DNA of 64,000 bases from Inquilinus sp. Marseille-Q2685 (GCF_916619195.1 NZ_CAKAKL010000006.1:310001-374000); one strand, 5' to 3'. Positions 20,418-29,472 are shown, numbered from the stretch's first letter. Notes: a model not told the origin generated them from the sequence alone. Translations and numbers: made by a program.

Positions 20418-21416
20418 TTATTGAGAATCGGCGGCGCCGGAGGCCTCGACGATCGGGGCCCATTTCGCCAGCTCCGACGTCACGTGCTTGGCCAGCTCGT
20501 CCGGGCTGGAGCCGACGACGCTGGCGCTGAGCTCGGCCAGGCGCGGCTGCAGCGCCGGGTCCTTCACCGCCTTGACCGCCGCGGCGTTCAGCCGGTCGAC
20601 CACCGCCTGCGGCGTGCCGGCCGGGGCGAACAGCGCGTTCCAGGTGTAGGTCTCGTAGCCCGGCACTCCCGCCTCCTCCATCGTCGGCAGGTCGGGGAAG
20701 CTGGGCGAGCGGGTCTTGGTGGTGATCGCCAGCGGCCGCAGGGTCCCGGCCTTGATGAAGGAGGTGGAGGACGGCAGGTTGTCGAACATGATCGGCACCT
20801 GGCCCGCCACCACGTCGTTCAGCGCCGGCCCGGCGCCGCGATAGGGGACGTGCACCATGTCGACGCCGGCGAGGCTCTTGAACAGCTCGCCCGACAGGTG
20901 CAGCGGCGTGCCGATGCCGGAGGAGGCGTAGCTGTACTCGCCCGGCTTGGACTTCAGCAGCGCGATCAGCTCCTGCACCGACTTCACCGGCAGCTCGGGG
21001 TTCACCTCGAGCACGTTCGGCACCAGCACCAGCAGCGACACCGGCGCGAAATCCTTCACCGGGTCGTAGGGCATCTGCTTCATGACCGCGGGGTTCAGCG
21101 CATGGGTCGCGATCGTGCCCATCAGGATGGTGTAGCCGTCCGGATCGGCCTTGGCGACGGCGTCGGCGCCGATGTTGCCGCCGGCGCCGGCCTTGTTCTC
21201 GACGATCACGGTCTGGCCGAGATCCTCGGTCATCTTCTCGGCGATGATGCGGGCGATCAGGTCGGTCGAGCCGCCGGCCGCGAACGGCACCACCAGCGTC
21301 ACCGGCCGGGACGGGAAGGCATCGGCCGCCGAGGCCATGCCGGCCGGCAGCGCGAAGCAGGCCGTCAGGCCCGCGAGCAGAACGGTTCGTCGGAACAGGC
21401 CGTGCAGCTTGGTCAT
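20418..21416 (-). CDS. Tripartite tricarboxylate transporter substrate-binding protein (TctC/Bug family)
   Basis: This is a periplasmic solute-binding protein of 332 residues with a signal peptide (hydrophobic 12-25, AxA cleavage near 30). The Bug-family pattern is clear: PSRPVTLVVPFAAGGSTD, IVENKAGAGGNIGADAVA, and GYTILMGTIATHALNP. TctA and TctB membrane subunits are absent nearby, as is usual for this expanded family. It lies within the sugar-acid operon, so the ligand is probably a carboxylated sugar product. Confidence 0.92.
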   Translation of the reverse strand: MTKLHGLFRRTVLLAGLTACFALPAGMASAADAFPSRPVTLVVPFAAGGSTDLIARIIAEKMTEDLGQTVIVENKAGAGGNIGADAVAKADPDGYTILMGTIATHALNPAVMKQMPYDPVKDFAPVSLLVLVPNVLEVNPELPVKSVQELIALLKSKPGEYSYASSGIGTPLHLSGELFKSLAGVDMVHVPYRGAGPALNDVVAGQVPIMFDNLPSSTSFIKAGTLRPLAITTKTRSPSFPDLPTMEEAGVPGYETYTWNALFAPAGTPQAVVDRLNAAAVKAVKDPALQPRLAELSASVVGSSPDELAKHVTSELAKWAPIVEASGAADSQ

Positions 21417-21545
21417 GCGTCTCCCCCTGGGTCGGTCAAGCGATGATGTGATTGTTATGGTCCGGGCGCGGCGCAGGGCAGCGCCCGGTGGGCCGGAATT
21501 GTCGCGGAGGAATGCGGCGCTGGCAACCCGCGCCGCCCGCCCCGG

Positions 21546-22319
21546 TCAGGCCGGGGCATCCGCGGCGATGGCCGTCTCCGGGCTCGCCGCCTCCAGCTCG
21601 CGGGCGCTCTGGTTCATGATGAACTGCATCGCCTTGCGCGCCGCCCGGGCGTCGCCGGCGGCGATGCCCTCATAGACCGCGCGATGGTCGCCGACCGCCA
21701 GCGGGAAGGCCCGGTTGCGCCGCGCCTGGGCCTGGAAGCTCATGGTCAGCAGCGGCCCGAGGATGGTGCTCAGCCGCTCGATCAGCGCGTTGCGGCTGGC
21801 GGCGAAAACGGCGAGGTGGAAGCGGACATCGGCGCGGTAGAAGGCGTTCGGATCCTCCCCGGCCCTCTCCATCTCGTCGAGCGCCTCCTGGATCAGCGCC
21901 CGGTCCTCGGGCTGCGACCGGCGGGCCGCCAGCTCCGCCGCCGCCGGCTCGATCGCCCAGCGCAGCTCGACCAGGTCGCGGCGGAAGCTCGGGATCAGCG
22001 CCTCGGGCGAATGCCAGCCGAGGATGTCGGGGTCCAGCAGGTTCCAGGCCTCGCGCGGCCGTACCCGGGTGCCGGAGCGGCGCCGCGGCTCGACCAGACC
22101 CTTGGCGGCCAGCACCTTCACCGCCTCGCGGATAGCGGAGCGGCTGGCGCCGTATGTCTCGGCCAGTTCGCCTTCGCTCGGCAATGTGTCTCCGGGAGGG
22201 ATCTGCCCGGTGACGATCCGGGCTCCGATATCGTGGACCACCCGGCCGTGCAGGCCGGCGGAAGGATAACCGTTTTTCTTCATGCCGCGGTCTTCGACCT
22301 TCTTTGGATCCTGGGCCAT
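21546..22319 (-). CDS. GntR-family transcriptional regulator, FCD (FadR-type) domain
   Basis: The 257-residue protein has an N-terminal winged helix (about 22-90; LPSEGELAETYGASRSAIREAVKVL, then GLVEPRRRSGTRV) and a C-terminal all-helical FCD ligand-binding domain with the metal-ligand pattern around FHLAVFAASRN and residues DHRAVYEGIAAGD. It is the evident local regulator of the catabolic cluster. The start at 22319 is the usual choice; MKKNGYP at 22283 is possible. The frame stays open upstream into the SDR gene in the wrong phase and is not a fusion. Confidence 0.9.
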   Translation of the reverse strand: MAQDPKKVEDRGMKKNGYPSAGLHGRVVHDIGARIVTGQIPPGDTLPSEGELAETYGASRSAIREAVKVLAAKGLVEPRRRSGTRVRPREAWNLLDPDILGWHSPEALIPSFRRDLVELRWAIEPAAAELAARRSQPEDRALIQEALDEMERAGEDPNAFYRADVRFHLAVFAASRNALIERLSTILGPLLTMSFQAQARRNRAFPLAVGDHRAVYEGIAAGDARAARKAMQFIMNQSARELEAASPETAIAADAPA

Positions 22320-22369
22320 TGTCGCCGAAATCTCCCGCGTTGCAATGATTTGACAAAAATAAGGGGAGG

Positions 22370-23122
22370 TCAGCGCCCCCCCGACACGTCGATCGTGGTC
22401 GCCGTCATGTACGAAGCGGCGTCGGACAAGAGGAACAGCACGGCCTCGGCGATCTCCTCCGGCCGGCCGATGCGGCCGATCGGGATGGTCGGCGCGACAG
22501 CGCCGAGCACCGATTTGCCGCCGACATGATCGTCGTTGATGTCGGTGTCGGTCAGGCCGGGACGCAGGCCGACGACGCGGATGCCGTCGGCCGACACCTC
22601 GCGCGCCAGGCCGGTGGTGAAGGAATCGACCGCCCCCTTGGACGAGGCGTAGGCGACCTCCTGCGGCAGCCCGCCGTGCCGCGCCGCGACCGAGGAGATG
22701 TTGACGATCACGCCGCCCGGCCCGCCCCGGCGCCGCGACATCCGGCGGATCGCCTCGCGGCTGCAGTAGAACATGCTGAAGACGTTGGTGGCGTAGAGCG
22801 CCGCCAGCCCCTGCGGGTCGTCCATCCCGTCGACCCGGGTCACCGGGCCGATCACCCCGGCGTTGTTGACCAGGGCCGTGACCGGGCCGAGCGCCCGGTC
22901 GATGTCCGCGAACATCGTCGCCACCGCGGCGCTGTCGCCGACATCGGCGGCGAAGGCAGCGGCCTCGCCGCCCGCCGCCGCGATCTCCGTCACCAGCGCC
23001 TCCGCCGCCGCGCGCGACCGGCCGTAATTGACCGCGACGCGCCAGCCCCGGGCCGCGCCCAGCCGGGCGATGGCGGCGCCGATTCCCCGTCCGGCGCCGG
23101 TGACGAGCAGCACCCCGGCCAT
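22370..23122 (-). CDS. SDR-family NAD(P)-dependent oxidoreductase
   Basis: This classical short-chain dehydrogenase has 250 residues. The cofactor motif is TGAGRGIG (7-14), with the structural NNAG (about 86-89) and the active site Ser plus YASSK in the middle. It is the first gene of the leftward operon, followed by the GntR regulator after 50 bp. A FabG-like or gluconate/aldose dehydrogenase activity is plausible. In this context it probably oxidises a sugar or sugar acid; substrate is inference. Confidence 0.9.
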   Translation of the reverse strand: MAGVLLVTGAGRGIGAAIARLGAARGWRVAVNYGRSRAAAEALVTEIAAAGGEAAAFAADVGDSAAVATMFADIDRALGPVTALVNNAGVIGPVTRVDGMDDPQGLAALYATNVFSMFYCSREAIRRMSRRRGGPGGVIVNISSVAARHGGLPQEVAYASSKGAVDSFTTGLAREVSADGIRVVGLRPGLTDTDINDDHVGGKSVLGAVAPTIPIGRIGRPEEIAEAVLFLLSDAASYMTATTIDVSGGR

Positions 23123-23134
23123 GGCATCCTCCGC

Positions 23135-23146
23135 TTGTCCGACGAA
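23135..23146. promoter_or_regulatory. Candidate FadR-type GntR operator
   Basis: TTGTCCGACGAA is a near-perfect TTGTC-N-GACAA-type palindrome, a form used by several FCD GntR regulators. It lies in the 66-bp divergent intergenic region between the SDR and hydratase genes, where a shared control site would be expected. Confidence 0.35.
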
Positions 23147-23188
23147 TGAACGTAGCAGAGGATAAAAGCCCTACCAATGGAGTGCGCG

Positions 23189-23968
23189 ATGGCAATCGAT
23201 CGCCATTCTGCCGCCGGGGTCCTGGCCGGCCACCGGCTGCGGCCCGGCGCCTTCCCCGGCCTGCCGGAGGCGCTGCGCCCGCCGGACCTCGCCGCCGCGC
23301 GCCGGCTGCAGGATGCGGTGCATGAGCGACTGTCGGCCCGGCTGGGGCCGCGGGCCGGCTGGAAGATCGGCTGCACCACCCCGGTGATGCCGCGTTTTCT
23401 CGGCATCCCGGAGCCCTGCGAGGGCGGCATCTTCCAGGCGAATGTCCAGGAGAGCCCCGGCCGTTTCCCGGCGGCAGCGCATCCCCGGGTCGGCGTCGAA
23501 TGCGAGATCGCGGTCCGCATCGGCCGCGACCTGCCGCCGGGTGAGCACGGCCGCGACGCGCTGGAAGCGGCGGTGGAATCGGTGCTGCCAGCGATCGAGG
23601 TGGTCGACGACCGCTATGCCGATTTCGCCGCTTTGGGCGCGCCGACTTTGCTGGCCGACGACTTCTTCCAGGCCGGCTGCGTGCTGGGACCGCCGGTCGC
23701 GGACTGGCGCAGCCTGGATCTGGCCGCCCTGTCCGGCCGCATGTGGGTCGACGGCGCCGAGGCCGGACACGGCCATGGCCGCGACGTGCTGGGCCATCCG
23801 CTGAACGCCCTGGCCTGGTTGGCCGGGACCCTGGCCCGTCGCGGCCGGGGCTTGGTCGCCGGCGAGATCGTGCTGCTGGGCAGCCTGGTGCAGACCCAAT
23901 GGCCCGGCCCCGGCGCCCGAATCGCGATCGAGATCGAGGCGCTGGGCCGGGTGGAGGTGGAGACCTAG
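23189..23968 (+). CDS. 2-keto-4-pentenoate hydratase / fumarylacetoacetate hydrolase-fold protein
   Basis: The 259-residue product belongs to the MhpD/FAH group. Conserved parts include AGWKIGCTTPVMPRFLGI, the metal-binding Glu pair in GVECEIAVRIG, the PAIEVVDDRY segment and the C-terminal GEIVLLGSLVQTQ. The ATG at 23189 is chosen because GGAG lies 6 nt upstream; another ATG at 23177 lacks this. It is transcribed divergently from the sugar-acid operon and likely acts on a 2-keto-3-deoxy acid or related enol; aromatic catabolism genes are not present nearby. Confidence 0.85.
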   Translation: MAIDRHSAAGVLAGHRLRPGAFPGLPEALRPPDLAAARRLQDAVHERLSARLGPRAGWKIGCTTPVMPRFLGIPEPCEGGIFQANVQESPGRFPAAAHPRVGVECEIAVRIGRDLPPGEHGRDALEAAVESVLPAIEVVDDRYADFAALGAPTLLADDFFQAGCVLGPPVADWRSLDLAALSGRMWVDGAEAGHGHGRDVLGHPLNALAWLAGTLARRGRGLVAGEIVLLGSLVQTQWPGPGARIAIEIEALGRVEVET

Positions 23969-23972
23969 AAGG

Positions 23973-26393
23973 TCACCGCCCCAGCAGGGCCGCGGCGCAG
24001 GCGTCGAGGATGGCGTCGGCGTCGATCCCGTATTTGCGGTAGAGCTGCGGGATGGTGCCGGACTGGCCGAAATGCTCGACGCCCAGCGGCTTGACCCGGT
24101 GGCCGTGCACGCCGCCGAGCCAGGACAGGGTCGCCGGATGTCCGTCCAGCACCGTGACCAGCGCCGCGTCCGACGCCAGCGGCGCCAGCAGCTGCCGGGC
24201 CAGGCAGGGCTCGACCGCATGGCCGGCGCGCACCGCCGCCAGCTCGGCATGCCAGCCGGCATTCAGCCGGTCGGCCGAGGTCACCGCCAGCAGGCCGGCG
24301 CCAGGGATGTCCTCCAGCACCTGCTCGAAAGCGGCGATCGCCTCCGGCGCCACGGCCCCGGTATAGGCGATGGCCAGCGACGCGCCGGGCGCCGGCTGGC
24401 GCAGCCAGTAGCCGCCGGCGATGATGGCCTGGCGCAAATCCTCGGTCATGTCGCGCCGGGGCTGCTCCAGCGGCCGGGTCGACAGACGGAGGTAGACCGA
24501 GCCGCCGTCATGGTCGCGCACCCAGTCGCTGGCCTTCGGGTCCGACGTGTCGCGCTGCATGTAGTCGAAGCCCCAGGCCATGATCGCCGCCAGCTCGTCG
24601 ACATAGGCGGGCTCGAAGCTGGCCAGGCCGTCCTGGGCCATGCCGATCAAGGGCGTGCCGATCGACTGGTGCGCCCCGCCTTCCGGCGCCAGGGTCAGGC
24701 CGGACGGCGTCGCCACCAGCATGAAGCGGGCATCCTGGTAGCAGGCGTAGTTCAGCGCATCGAGGCCGCGGGCGATGAACGGGTCGTACAGGGTGCCGAC
24801 CGGCAGCAGCCGCTCGCCGAACAGCGAATGGGTCAGGCCCAGCGCGGCGAGGTTGATGAACAGGTTGTTCTCGGCGATGCCCAGCTCGACATGCTGGCCG
24901 TCCGGCGACATGCCCCAGCGCTGGGCCGAGACCACCTTCTGCTCCTTGAACACGTCGGCGCGGACATGCCGGTCGAAGATGCCACGGCGGTTCACCCAGC
25001 CGCCGAGATTGGTCGAGACGGTGACGTCGGGCGAGGTGGTGACCACGCGCTCGGCCAGCGCATCCTCGCGCTTGGCCAGCTCGCCCATGATCCGGCCGAA
25101 GCCCTCCTGGGTCGACATGGTCTCGGCCAGGGCGACGTCGAGCGCGGCCGGCACCGGGATGCGGGCGGCGGTGTAGCGCCGGCGCCCCTCGGCCGCGAAG
25201 GGCACGGCGGCGAGGAAGGCGCGCAGCTCGTCGGCCAGGTCGTCGATGCCGGCGAAGGGTTCCCACTCCCGCCCCTCGGGCACGCCCTGGCCGGCCTGGA
25301 AGGCGGCCATCTGCTCCGGGTTCATCAGCCCGGCATGGTTGTCCTTGTGCCCGGCGAAGGGCAGGCCGAAGCCCTTGATGGTGTAGGCGATGAACACCGT
25401 CGGCACGTCGTCGGCGATGCCGTGGAACGCCGCCAGCACCGTGTCCATGTCGTGGCCGGCGAGGTTGGTCATCAGCGCGGCCAGGGCGTCGTCGTCATGG
25501 TCGGCCAGCAGCTCGGGGATGCCCGCCTCGCCGCCGATATCGGCCAGCAGCTGGCGGCGCCAGGACGCCCCGCCCTGATAGACCAGGGCGGAGTAGAGCG
25601 GGTTCGGGCATTCGTCGATCCAGCGCCGCAGCGCCTCGCCGCCCGGGCGGCGGAACGCGGCCTCCAGCAGCCGGCCGTATTTCAGCGTCACCACCCGCCA
25701 GCCCATGTTCTCGAACAGCTTGTCGATGCGGGCGAACAGGCGCTCGGTGACGATCGAATCCAGGCTCTGGCGGTTGTAGTCGATCACCCACCAGACGTTG
25801 CGGACGTCGTGCTTCCAGCCCTCCAGCAGGGCCTCGTAGATGTTGCCTTCATCGAGCTCGGCGTCGCCCAGCAGGGCCACCATGCGGCCGCCGGCCTTGG
25901 CCCCGCGGCCCCACTCCTTGAGCGCGACATAGTCCTGGGCGATCGAGGCGAACAGCGTCATGGCGACGCCGAGCCCGACCGAGCCGGTGGAGAAGTCGAC
26001 GTCGTCGGCATCCTTGGTCCGCGACGGGTAGGACTGGGCCCCGCCGAGCGAGCGGAAATTCTCGAGATTCTCGCGCGTCTGCTGGCCCAGCAGGTACTGG
26101 ATGGCGTGGAACACCGGGCTGGCATGCGGCTTCACAGCCACCCGGTCCTGCGGCCGCAGCACGTCGAGATAGAGCGCGGTCATCAGCGTGACCAGCGAGG
26201 CCGACGAGGCCTGGTGGCCGCCGACCTTCAGCCCGTCCGGGTTGGGCCGGAGATGATTGGCGTTGTGGATCGTCCAGGCGGACAGCCAGAGGATCTTCTT
26301 CTCCAGCGCCTTGAGCAGGCGCAGCCGGTCCGCCGCCGCCGCGCCTTCGGTCTCGATGCGTGCGTCCCGCGTCCTGCGACCAACCGTCCCCAT
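23973..26393 (-). CDS. Homodimeric pyruvate dehydrogenase E1-like / transketolase-family enzyme
   Basis: This thiamine-diphosphate enzyme has 806 residues, somewhat shorter than E. coli AceE. The ThDP motif is GDAELDEGN followed by the YNRQSLDS segment. HHxPG-like elements are replaced by the AceE-type PHASPVFHAIQYLLG. The middle and C-terminal transketolase domains follow (LGIAENNLF with the activating Glu; ATPSGLTLAPEGGAHQSIGTP). No E2 or E3 genes adjoin it. It ends 4 bp from the convergent hydratase gene. Decarboxylation of pyruvate or another 2-keto acid is likely, but the partner complex is not visible. Confidence 0.82.
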   Translation of the reverse strand: MGTVGRRTRDARIETEGAAAADRLRLLKALEKKILWLSAWTIHNANHLRPNPDGLKVGGHQASSASLVTLMTALYLDVLRPQDRVAVKPHASPVFHAIQYLLGQQTRENLENFRSLGGAQSYPSRTKDADDVDFSTGSVGLGVAMTLFASIAQDYVALKEWGRGAKAGGRMVALLGDAELDEGNIYEALLEGWKHDVRNVWWVIDYNRQSLDSIVTERLFARIDKLFENMGWRVVTLKYGRLLEAAFRRPGGEALRRWIDECPNPLYSALVYQGGASWRRQLLADIGGEAGIPELLADHDDDALAALMTNLAGHDMDTVLAAFHGIADDVPTVFIAYTIKGFGLPFAGHKDNHAGLMNPEQMAAFQAGQGVPEGREWEPFAGIDDLADELRAFLAAVPFAAEGRRRYTAARIPVPAALDVALAETMSTQEGFGRIMGELAKREDALAERVVTTSPDVTVSTNLGGWVNRRGIFDRHVRADVFKEQKVVSAQRWGMSPDGQHVELGIAENNLFINLAALGLTHSLFGERLLPVGTLYDPFIARGLDALNYACYQDARFMLVATPSGLTLAPEGGAHQSIGTPLIGMAQDGLASFEPAYVDELAAIMAWGFDYMQRDTSDPKASDWVRDHDGGSVYLRLSTRPLEQPRRDMTEDLRQAIIAGGYWLRQPAPGASLAIAYTGAVAPEAIAAFEQVLEDIPGAGLLAVTSADRLNAGWHAELAAVRAGHAVEPCLARQLLAPLASDAALVTVLDGHPATLSWLGGVHGHRVKPLGVEHFGQSGTIPQLYRKYGIDADAILDACAAALLGR

Positions 26394-26566
26394 CGCCCGA
26401 CACCCTCGCCCTGCTGCGGATCAGCCCTTACGCTAAGGAGCACGTCAGTGAACCGGACGCAACGGCGGCGCGCTCCCACCGGCGCGACGCCGGCCGACGG
26501 AATCCCGCCGCCCCGCCGTGCAGGAGGCGAAGGGGGCCGATCGTCCGAGAGCGGAGACGGAGAACC

Positions 26567-27886
26567 ATGTCTCTCGTCGAGGCGGCCATCGCCGCCAATC
26601 GATTCGGGTTTGGCGCCCGGCCGGGACAGCTCGAGACCCTTGCCGACAACCCCTGGGACTGGCTGCGGGCGCAGATCCGCCAGCCCGTGGCGCCGGCGGG
26701 CGACATGCCGATGACCCGGGCCGCGCTGGACGTCCTGATCGCGGTCCAGTCGGCGCCCGACGAGGAGAGCCGCAAGCCGCCCCAGGAGGAGGCCCGGGCG
26801 CTGCGCGACCGTGACCGTGCGGCGCATATCCAGTCGGCGATCGCCAGCGACACACCGTTCCGCGAACGGCTGGTCAAGTTCTGGACCAACCACTTCACCG
26901 TCGCCTACGCCCAGACCTATGTCATGCCCTTCGCCGGCGCCTATGAGGCCGAGGCGATCCGCCCCTTCGCGACCGGCAGGTTCCGCGACCTGCTGGGCGC
27001 GGTGGTGCATCACCCGGCGATGCTGTTCTATCTCGACAATGTCCGCTCGATCGGCCCGAACTCGAAATACGGGCAGAAGGCCGGCGTCGGGCTGAACGAG
27101 AATCTGGGGCGGGAGCTGATGGAGCTGCACACGCTGGGCGTCGACGGCGGCTACACCCAGGCCGACGTGCGGGCCCTGGCGATGATCCTGACCGGCTGGA
27201 CGCCCGGCCGGGCCAAGGACCCGCCCGGCACCGTCTTCGCCTTCCGCCCGACCGGCCACGAGCCCGGGCCGAAGACCTTCCTGGGCAGGACCTACCCCGA
27301 GGCCGGCGAGGCCGAGGGCGAGGCGGCGCTGGACGCCCTGGCCGCGCATCCGTCGACCGCCCGGCACATCGCCACGCAGCTGGCCCGCCACTTCATCGCC
27401 GACGACCCGCCGCAGGACGCAGTCGACCGGCTGGCCAAGACCTTCCGCGATACCGGCGGCGACCTGGCCGCGGTGTCCGAGGCGCTGATCGACAGCCCGG
27501 AGGCTTGGCGGCCGGAACGGCGCAAGTTCAAGTCGCCGCTCGACCTCGTGGTCTCGGCCGCGCGCGGCTTCGACCTCGCCGAGGCCGGGCCGGCCGCGGT
27601 GAACTGGGCCCGCCGGCTGGGGCAGAAGATCTATGACGCGCCGTCGCCGCAGGGCTGGCCGGACCGGGAATCGGACTGGCTGGCGCCGGAGCTGGTGATG
27701 GAGCGGATCGAATGGAGCTATCAGGTGATCCCGCGCCTCGTCGCCGACCAGTCGCCCCTGCCCTTCGCCGAGGCGCTGCTGGGCCCGACCCTGTCGGAGC
27801 AGACCAGGGACGTGCTGCGCGGCGCGCCGAGCCAGCGCGAGGGCATGGCCCTGGCGCTGCTGAGCCCCGAATTCCAGAGGAGGTGA
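26567..27886 (+). CDS. DUF1800 family protein
   Basis: The 439-residue protein is mostly helical. It shows family-wide segments such as RFGFGARPG near the start, FWTNHFTV, NENLGRELMELHTLG (a highly conserved DUF1800 block) and LTGWT. Its biochemical role is unknown; the family nearly always occurs beside DUF1501, as here (4-bp gap). No signal peptide is visible. The ATG at 26567 is used; the upstream open frame overlaps the divergent gene's leader. The 173-bp gap before it must hold two divergent promoters. Confidence 0.88.
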   Translation: MSLVEAAIAANRFGFGARPGQLETLADNPWDWLRAQIRQPVAPAGDMPMTRAALDVLIAVQSAPDEESRKPPQEEARALRDRDRAAHIQSAIASDTPFRERLVKFWTNHFTVAYAQTYVMPFAGAYEAEAIRPFATGRFRDLLGAVVHHPAMLFYLDNVRSIGPNSKYGQKAGVGLNENLGRELMELHTLGVDGGYTQADVRALAMILTGWTPGRAKDPPGTVFAFRPTGHEPGPKTFLGRTYPEAGEAEGEAALDALAAHPSTARHIATQLARHFIADDPPQDAVDRLAKTFRDTGGDLAAVSEALIDSPEAWRPERRKFKSPLDLVVSAARGFDLAEAGPAAVNWARRLGQKIYDAPSPQGWPDRESDWLAPELVMERIEWSYQVIPRLVADQSPLPFAEALLGPTLSEQTRDVLRGAPSQREGMALALLSPEFQRR

Positions 27887-27890
27887 GAGG

Positions 27891-29141
27891 ATGGACCTGA
27901 CCCGACGCCATCTTCTCGGCGGAATGGCAGCCACGGCCGCGGCGACGGTGCTGCCGGCTCGGCTGCTGCTGGCCAAGGCGCCGATCCAGCAGCGCTTCGT
28001 CCTGATCATCCTGCGCGGCGCGCTGGACGGGCTGGCGGCGATGCCGCCCTATGCCGACCCGGAGCTGCGCGCGCTGCGCGGCGCCCTGCTGCCGCCCGAC
28101 CCCGGCCGGGACGGCGGCATGGTCGACCTGGACGGGCGCTTCGCCCTGCATCCCGGCCTGGCGCCGCTGAAGGACTGGTACGCCGAGGGCAGCTTCCTGC
28201 CGCTGCACGCCGTGGCCTCGCCCTATCGCGACCGGTCGCATTTCGACGGCCAGGACCTGCTGGAGACCGGGGCCGCGCGGCTGGACGGTACCCGCGACGG
28301 CTGGCTGAATCGCACGCTGGGCCTGATCGGCGCCACCGACCGGCGCTTCGGCATCGCCTTCGCCGAGGAGGTCCCGCTGGTGCTGCGCGGCGCCACGCCG
28401 GTCACCTCCTGGCTGCCGGACAAGCCGGCCGGGCTGCCGCCCGGCTTCCCAGACTTGGTCGCCCGGCTGTACGACCGCGACCTGGCGCTGCACGCGGCCT
28501 ATGCCGCCGGCCTGGACACCACCGCCTTCGGCCGGCAGATCCAGGGCATGGTGCAATCCGCCTCCGCGGCGGGCCCGGCCACGCCGGCCCAGGGCGCGAT
28601 GGCCGGCAACGCCATGGCCGGGGCCGCGGCGGGCGCCGACCTGCAGCTGGCCGAGGCCGCCGGCCGGTTCCTGGCCGATCCCGGCGGCTCGCGCATCGCG
28701 GTGATGGAGCTGTATGGCTGGGACACCCATGTGCAGCAGGTGAAGCGGCTGGACCGGCTGCTCGCCGGCTATGCCGCGACGCTGCAGGCGCTGCGCCGCG
28801 GGCTCGGCGACGCCTGGGGGCAGACCGCGATCCTGACGGTGACGGAGTTCGGCCGCACTGCCGCGGCCAACGGCTCCGGCGGCACCGACCACGGCACCGG
28901 CTCGGTCGCCTTCCTGGCCGGCGGCGCGGTGCATGGCGGCCGGGTGCTGGCCGACTGGCCGGGACTGGCGCAGGACAGGCTGTACCAGGGCCGCGACTTG
29001 GCCCCGACCACGGATCTGCGCGCCGTGGTCAAGGGCGTGTTCCGCGACCATCTCGGCCTGCCGGGAGACGCGCTGGACCGCGTCGTCTTCCCCGGCAGCG
29101 TCGAGGCGGCACCGATGCGGGAGCTGGTCAGGCGGGCCTGA
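27891..29141 (+). CDS. DUF1501 family protein, Tat-exported
   Basis: The 416-residue product begins with a twin-arginine signal (TRRHLLGG then a hydrophobic run to about 27), so it is probably exported folded. Family elements include LRGALDGLAAMPPYADP, the HxxH-like DTHVQQ segment, and TEFGRTAAANGSGGTDHGTGSVAFLAGG, a typical sulfatase/phosphatase-like metal-site region of DUF1501. It is translationally close to the DUF1800 gene; the pair is presumed to act together at the envelope. Function unknown. Confidence 0.9.
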   Translation: MDLTRRHLLGGMAATAAATVLPARLLLAKAPIQQRFVLIILRGALDGLAAMPPYADPELRALRGALLPPDPGRDGGMVDLDGRFALHPGLAPLKDWYAEGSFLPLHAVASPYRDRSHFDGQDLLETGAARLDGTRDGWLNRTLGLIGATDRRFGIAFAEEVPLVLRGATPVTSWLPDKPAGLPPGFPDLVARLYDRDLALHAAYAAGLDTTAFGRQIQGMVQSASAAGPATPAQGAMAGNAMAGAAAGADLQLAEAAGRFLADPGGSRIAVMELYGWDTHVQQVKRLDRLLAGYAATLQALRRGLGDAWGQTAILTVTEFGRTAAANGSGGTDHGTGSVAFLAGGAVHGGRVLADWPGLAQDRLYQGRDLAPTTDLRAVVKGVFRDHLGLPGDALDRVVFPGSVEAAPMRELVRRA

Positions 29142-29173
29142 CAGGACCGCCCGGCCAGCCCGGCAACCGCCCG

Positions 29174-29380
29174 TCAGGTGTCGAGCTTGCCCAGCCCGAT
29201 GCTGGCGAGCAGCACGCTGCCGTCATTGGTCAGCGCCCATTTGCCCTGCCGCTCCTCGATCAGGCCGCGGGCCTGCAGGGCCAGGCGGACATGGTCGGCG
29301 ACGCCGGGCTCGTGGCGGTGGATGCGCCCCAGCGCGTCCTTCTCGTCGGCGGACAGGTCATCGGGTCGAAGCTGCGGCAT
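29174..29380 (-). CDS. Conserved small hypothetical protein
   Basis: The 68-residue product (MPQLRPDDLSADEKDALGRI) is soluble and helical, with a C-terminal winged-helix-like pattern (LALQARGLIEERQGKWALTNDG). I do not recognise a named family, though it resembles a small wHTH-type fold. The start at 29380 has GGAGG immediately upstream; the open frame to 29431 is not needed. It converges with the DUF1501 gene and is separated from leuA by a hairpin-rich 106-bp gap. Confidence 0.65.
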   Translation of the reverse strand: MPQLRPDDLSADEKDALGRIHRHEPGVADHVRLALQARGLIEERQGKWALTNDGSVLLASIGLGKLDT

Positions 29381-29451
29381 GGTCCCCTCCTCGGTTCGCC
29401 GCGCCGGCGGGCTGCCGTCGCGTTCTCGCACAATGCCCGGCGACCCGATCC

Positions 29452-29472
29452 GGGTCCGCCGGCCGCGGACCC
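29452..29472 (-). terminator. Hairpin downstream of leuA
   Basis: A perfect 8-bp stem (GGGTCCGC/GCGGACCC) with a 5-nt loop lies 15 nt past the leuA stop. It lacks a T-run, so termination strength is uncertain. Confidence 0.35.

Noticed and set aside
21546-23195. Possible GntR-SDR fusion in one long minus-strand frame
   Set aside because: The SDR is encoded in a different frame; the extension upstream of the GntR start is an out-of-frame shadow.
24072-26714. Plus-strand open frame of about 880 codons
   Set aside because: Antisense to the AceE-like gene, with no family features.
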